Positions 58,720 to 64,000 of a stretch of DNA of 64,000 bases are shown here, one piece after another; positions within the stretch are counted from its first letter, which is position 1, and the number at the start of each line of letters is the position of its first letter. This DNA is from Geoalkalibacter sp. (GTDB taxonomy: Bacteria; Desulfobacterota; Desulfuromonadia; Desulfuromonadales; Geoalkalibacteraceae), in contig NZ_JAUWAV010000002.1 of NCBI RefSeq assembly GCF_030605225.1, forward strand, positions 71,365 to 135,364, in the 5' to 3' direction. Under the pieces are notes generated by a model. That model made no database searches. It was not told the DNA's origin and was given only the letters and a program-made list of their open reading frames with translations. Made by a program: the position numbers and the translations under genes.

Positions 58720-59257
58720 TCGATCAATCCGTTCGCGGGGAAGGGTACTGTGGGAGATTGTACTTTTTTTGCAAAAACCACTCCCTTAATCGGACGCGGT
58801 GAAAAATCCTCCTGCCCCGGATCCGGCCAGAACCTCGCCCGGACGTGAATGACCCGTTTTCCTGGTCGGTTGCGCTACGGCCGACAGGGATCTGGTGTCG
58901 GGGGCCATGGAAAGGAGGGGAGGGTGTCGAGTGCGCGAAAACCCATCTTAGGTAACACCGAAATAGGCCAAAAACAACATAAAATTGATTTTTTATAAAT
59001 GCTTTATTAGCCCCTTGGCGGGCCGCCGGACGTTTGGCCCCCAAGGCGGCCGCCCGGTGCGGCGCGGACCGGCCTAAAGGAACGCAAGCAACCGGGGAAA
59101 GAGTTCATGAAAATAATGTTTGATTTTGCGCAAGGACAGAAAAAACCTGTGGCGGGCAGGAGCGGCGGGCGGCTGAGGCGCGCGGGCCGCGCCCTGCTTT
59201 TTCGCTATATGGAGGGGTCATTTCGCGCAACGCGCAACCAATGGCCGCAAACGGCGC
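58720..59257. other. 538-bp intergenic region with GC-rich dyads
   Basis: The AT-rich core at 58930-59010 could hold the promoter of the diguanylate cyclase, giving a leader of about 200 nt. At 59013-59060 is a dense cluster of GC dyads (CCTTGG with CCAAGG; GGCCGCC with GGCGGCC) able to fold into a strong hairpin. No known riboswitch pattern is recognised. A plus-strand ORF starting at 59107 has a possible ribosome site but runs antisense into trmFO, and I do not call it. Confidence 0.5.
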
Positions 59258-60577
59258 TCAGGCGCGGATCCTGGCCTGCGGCCACCAGGCCGCAAGATCC
59301 TCCAGGGCGCGCTGGGCCATGGCCAGGCGTCGCTCGGTGCGTCCGCGCCGGCGCTGTTCCAGGGGAGGAAACAGCCCGTAATGGATGTTGGTCGGCTGAA
59401 AATCCACGGGGTCGCTTTCGCTCAGGTGGCCGAGCAGGGCGCCTAGGGCCGTGGTCGGCGGCGGCAGGTGCGCGGCCTGACCCAGGCCGAGGGCGGCGGC
59501 GCAGAGCCCGGCGAGAAAGCCGCTTGCGGCTGATTCCACATAACCTTCCACGCCGGTGATCTGCCCGGCGAAAAAAATGCGGGGATCGTTTTGGAGCTGC
59601 TGGGTGCGGGTCAGGCAGCGCGGCGCGTTGATGAAGGTGTTGCGGTGCATGCTGCCGAGCCGGGCGAAACGGGCGTTTTCCAGGCCGGGGATGGTGCGCA
59701 GGATGCGGCGCTGTTCGGGATAGGTGAGCTTGGTCTGAAAGCCCACCAGGTTGTAGAGGCTGGCGTGGCGATCATCCTGGCGCAACTGCACCACGGCGAA
59801 GGGTTCGCGGCCGGTGCGCGGGTCAGGCAGGCCCACCGGCTTCATGGGGCCGAAGGCCAGGGTCAGTTCGCCCCGCGCCGCCATTGCCTCGATGGGCATG
59901 CAGCCCTCGAAATGAATCAATTTTTCAAAATCGCGCGTCGGCACCTTGTCCGCCGCGCGCAAGGCGGCGACAAAGGCGTGGTACTGCTCTTCGTCGAGGG
60001 GGCAGTTGAGGTAGTCGTCGCCGCCCTTGCCGTAGCGCGAAGCGCGCCAGGCCTTGGCGTAATCGATGGAATCGGCCTCGACGATGGGGGCGATGGCATC
60101 GTAGAAATACAGATGCTCGGCCCCCGTGAGGTCGGCGATGCCCTCGGAGAGGGCGGGTGAGGCCAGGGGGCCCGCGGCGATGATGACGAGGCCCTCCTCG
60201 GGCAGGGCGCTCACCTCCTCGCGGACCAGGCGGATGCACGGATGGTTCTCGATGCGCGCGCTGATGTAGGCGGAAAATTCCTCGCGATCCACCGCCAGGG
60301 CGCCGCCGGCGGGTACCGCCGTGGCATCGGCGGCTTCCATGAACAGCGAGCCGCAGCGCCGCAGTTCCTCCTTGAGCAGGCCCACGGCGTTGGTCAGGGC
60401 CGCGCCGCGCAGACTGTTGGAGCAGACCAGTTCCGCGAGGCCCGGGCTGTGGTGGGCCGGCGAGAAACGCCGCGGCTTCATTTCGTAAAGCCGTACCCTA
60501 AGGCCGCGCGCGGCGCACTGCCAGGCCGCCTCGCACCCGGCGAGGCCGCCGCCGATGATGCTGAGCTCGGGGGTCAT
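59258..60577 (-). CDS. trmFO: tRNA (uracil-54-C5)-methyltransferase TrmFO
   Basis: A 439-residue FAD- and folate-dependent enzyme making ribothymidine at tRNA position 54. FAD motif [16 protein letters not shown] at the N-terminus; the catalytic Cys region in [11 protein letters not shown] and [12 protein letters not shown]; and the C-terminal FAD-binding [17 protein letters not shown]. It begins one base after topA ends, continuing the conserved dprA-smg-topA-trmFO order found in delta-proteobacteria and Firmicutes. Confidence 0.95.
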   Translation of the reverse strand: MTPELSIIGGGLAGCEAAWQCAARGLRVRLYEMKPRRFSPAHHSPGLAELVCSNSLRGAALTNAVGLLKEELRRCGSLFMEAADATAVPAGGALAVDREEFSAYISARIENHPCIRLVREEVSALPEEGLVIIAAGPLASPALSEGIADLTGAEHLYFYDAIAPIVEADSIDYAKAWRASRYGKGGDDYLNCPLDEEQYHAFVAALRAADKVPTRDFEKLIHFEGCMPIEAMAARGELTLAFGPMKPVGLPDPRTGREPFAVVQLRQDDRHASLYNLVGFQTKLTYPEQRRILRTIPGLENARFARLGSMHRNTFINAPRCLTRTQQLQNDPRIFFAGQITGVEGYVESAASGFLAGLCAAALGLGQAAHLPPPTTALGALLGHLSESDPVDFQPTNIHYGLFPPLEQRRRGRTERRLAMAQRALEDLAAWWPQARIRA

Positions 60578-60578
60578 C

Positions 60579-62894
<2,316 letters not shown>

Positions 62895-62942
62895 GGCGTC
62901 CTCGGGGTCCGATGGGTCGGGGCGCCGACCTGGACCGAAACG

Positions 62943-62970
62943 AAAAAGGCTGCCAGGATTTCCTGCAGCC
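62943..62970 (-). terminator. Terminator after smg
   Basis: Minus strand GGCTGCAGG-AAAT-CCTGGCAGCC followed by five T, between smg and topA. One unpaired base in the stem. Confidence 0.65.
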
Positions 62971-62978
62971 CGCGGATG

Positions 62979-63449
62979 TCAGTGATAAAGAGCCGACCAG
63001 TCGTCGTCGAGAATGCAGTCGACTTCCTTGCGCCATTGATGCTGAGCACGGGAAAACAGGGACAGGACGGCGATGTGCTTGATCTCGCCGAGTCCGACCT
63101 CCTCCTCGGCGTCGTGCATGGCGCGCTCGATGATCTCTTCCTCCAGCTGGTTGTCGAGAATGCCGAGGGTGCGCAATCGCACCAGAAAGCCGCGCGCCTC
63201 GCGGGAGAGGACGAGGTTTTCGCGGGGGGTGAAAATGCGCTGGCTCGATGTTCCCAGGCAGGGCAGGGCGGGCGCGGCGGTTTCCAGCGTCTGGTTTTCC
63301 ATCCAGGAAAAGGCCTCGTCGATTTCGTCGATGCCGTAGCCGATGTCGAGCAGTTCCTGAACGACCTGGTCCTCGCTGTCCAGCAGATCGTTCTGTTCCA
63401 TGATGAACTGGGTGATGATGCTGACGATGGCCAGAACCCGGTCTCTCAA
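62979..63449 (-). CDS. smg: Smg/DUF494 family protein
   Basis: A 156-residue, mostly helical acidic protein. The TTG start at 63449 is chosen because AGGAGG lies seven bases upstream and the protein then begins MRDRVLAIVSIITQFI. N-terminal acidic helix (DLLDSEDQVVQELLDIGYGIDEIDEAFSWME) and C-terminal helix (GILDNQLEEEIIERAM) match the Smg family, encoded beside dprA and topA in many bacteria. Function not established. Confidence 0.87.
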   Translation of the reverse strand: MRDRVLAIVSIITQFIMEQNDLLDSEDQVVQELLDIGYGIDEIDEAFSWMENQTLETAAPALPCLGTSSQRIFTPRENLVLSREARGFLVRLRTLGILDNQLEEEIIERAMHDAEEEVGLGEIKHIAVLSLFSRAQHQWRKEVDCILDDDWSALYH

Positions 63450-63480
63450 AAAGCCTCCTGTCGCGACGGCCGCCCTTGAT

Positions 63481-64000
63481 TCAAGGAAAGTCCCGGCGCT
63501 CATAGTGCATGCCGGGCAACTGCCGGATGATTCCCTGGAGTTCCAAGTGCAGTAAAATAGCGGAAACCTCAGGGGGAGTCAACCCACTTTTCCGGACGAT
63601 TTCATCGATATGCAAGGCAGTTGCGCTTAACGGGCCGAGAACCCGCAGGGCCTCGGCGGACAGCGTCGGAGCGGGGCGCGGCGGCGGGACGACGCTGGGT
63701 TCGGGCCGATCGGCTCCCAGCAGATCCATGAGGTCGCGCGCCTCGGTGACGAGATGGGCGCCGTCCTTGAGCAGACCGTTGGAGCCGTGCCACTGAGGGC
63801 CGAAGGGGGATCCGGGCAGGGCGAACACTTCGCGGCCCTGCTCCAGGGCGAACTCGGCGGTGATGAGCGAGCCGCTGCCCGCGGCCGCCTCGGCGACCAG
63901 CACGCCCCGCGCCAGGCCGCTGATGATGCGATTGCGTCCGGGAAAATTGCCAGGGAGAGGCGGGGTGCCCGGCGCGTATTCGGAAATCAGGGTGCCGTTC
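63481..64000 (-). CDS. dprA: DNA processing protein DprA, C-terminal part (partial)
   Basis: The frame is open to the window edge, so the N-terminal part is missing. Visible is the end of the Rossmann-like DNA-binding domain: TLISEYAPGTPP, NFPGRNRIISGLARGVLVAEAA, SGSLITAEFALEQGREVFALPG and GSNGLLKDGAHLV. A winged-helix DML1-like domain closes the protein (LHIDEIVRKSGLTPPEVSAILLHLELQGII). DprA binds incoming single-stranded DNA and loads RecA during natural transformation. Confidence 0.93.
   Translation of the reverse strand, partial: NGTLISEYAPGTPPLPGNFPGRNRIISGLARGVLVAEAAAGSGSLITAEFALEQGREVFALPGSPFGPQWHGSNGLLKDGAHLVTEARDLMDLLGADRPEPSVVPPPRPAPTLSAEALRVLGPLSATALHIDEIVRKSGLTPPEVSAILLHLELQGIIRQLPGMHYERRDFP

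Noticed and set aside
59107-59559. Plus-strand ORF of about 150 residues starting MKIMFDFAQG
   Set aside because: It has a possible ribosome site but most of it runs antisense to the 3' end of trmFO, and the product is Arg/Gly/Pro-rich shadow sequence. A shorter real peptide at its start cannot be excluded.

Overview
This window looks like chromosomal DNA of a Desulfuromonadales bacterium (Geobacter / Desulfuromonas / Geoalkalibacter relatives). It is GC-rich and densely coded, with many GTG and TTG starts. It carries multiheme c-type cytochromes with their accessory genes, a PilT motor, NikR, anaerobic class III ribonucleotide reductase and sigma-54 regulation. I saw no tRNA, rRNA, CRISPR array, phage or insertion sequence. 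The only clear selfish element is an intein with an endonuclease domain inside nrdD.

Layout. 0-12.4 kb: the end of manC, manB, a secreted subtilase, a PP-loop ATPase, pilT, moaA, tatA, pgi, an alarmone-synthetase/TPR fusion, a dihydroorotate-dehydrogenase-like protein and an SPOR-NlpC/P60 lipoprotein. 12.4-17 kb: a small CxxC protein, a secreted ethylbenzene-dehydrogenase-type haem-domain protein followed by a chemoreceptor with an altered tip, a thioesterase and a small secreted protein. 17.2-24.7 kb: a four-gene cluster prkA - yeaH/DUF444 - spoVR - second PrkA-like AAA+ protein. 24.7-29.4 kb: anaerobic RNR in three genes (nrdG, a 48-residue glycyl-radical peptide, nrdD with an intein), facing nikR across a promoter region with an NrdR-like box and a perfect DnaA box.

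29.4-34.5 kb is an OmcZ-type extracellular cytochrome locus on the minus strand: a parvulin isomerase, then a promoter, a GEMM-I (cyclic dinucleotide) riboswitch with an overlapping terminator, an octahaem cytochrome with C-terminal beta domains, and a subtilase resembling the OmcZ-processing protease OzpA. A small dihaem cytochrome lies upstream. 34.5-43.1 kb: a two-gene 2-hydroxyacyl-CoA dehydratase-like/activase pair (possible double-cubane-cluster system), murI-gerMN-metH, and a split transketolase. 43.1-50.9 kb: a sensor kinase with a CxxCH haem motif in its periplasmic domain, an NtrC-type regulator, a sigma-54 promoter, then an NHL/PEGA/FG-GAP secreted protein, a tetrahaem cytochrome resembling OmcE, and a secreted beta-domain protein. 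51-59 kb: a broken HEPN toxin with intact MNT antitoxin, a Cys-rich peptide, a MATE-like transporter, gph, an NSS transporter, yggS, maf and a PocR-GAF-GAF-GGDEF diguanylate cyclase. 59-64 kb: dprA-smg-topA-trmFO.

The unifying theme is extracellular electron transfer under signal control. There are two candidate nanowire-type cytochrome loci. One is predicted to be switched on by a cyclic dinucleotide through a riboswitch, and the window encodes a diguanylate cyclase. The other sits behind a sigma-54 promoter next to a haem-motif two-component system. Gene functions are read from sequence motifs and remembered family features; no database search was run.
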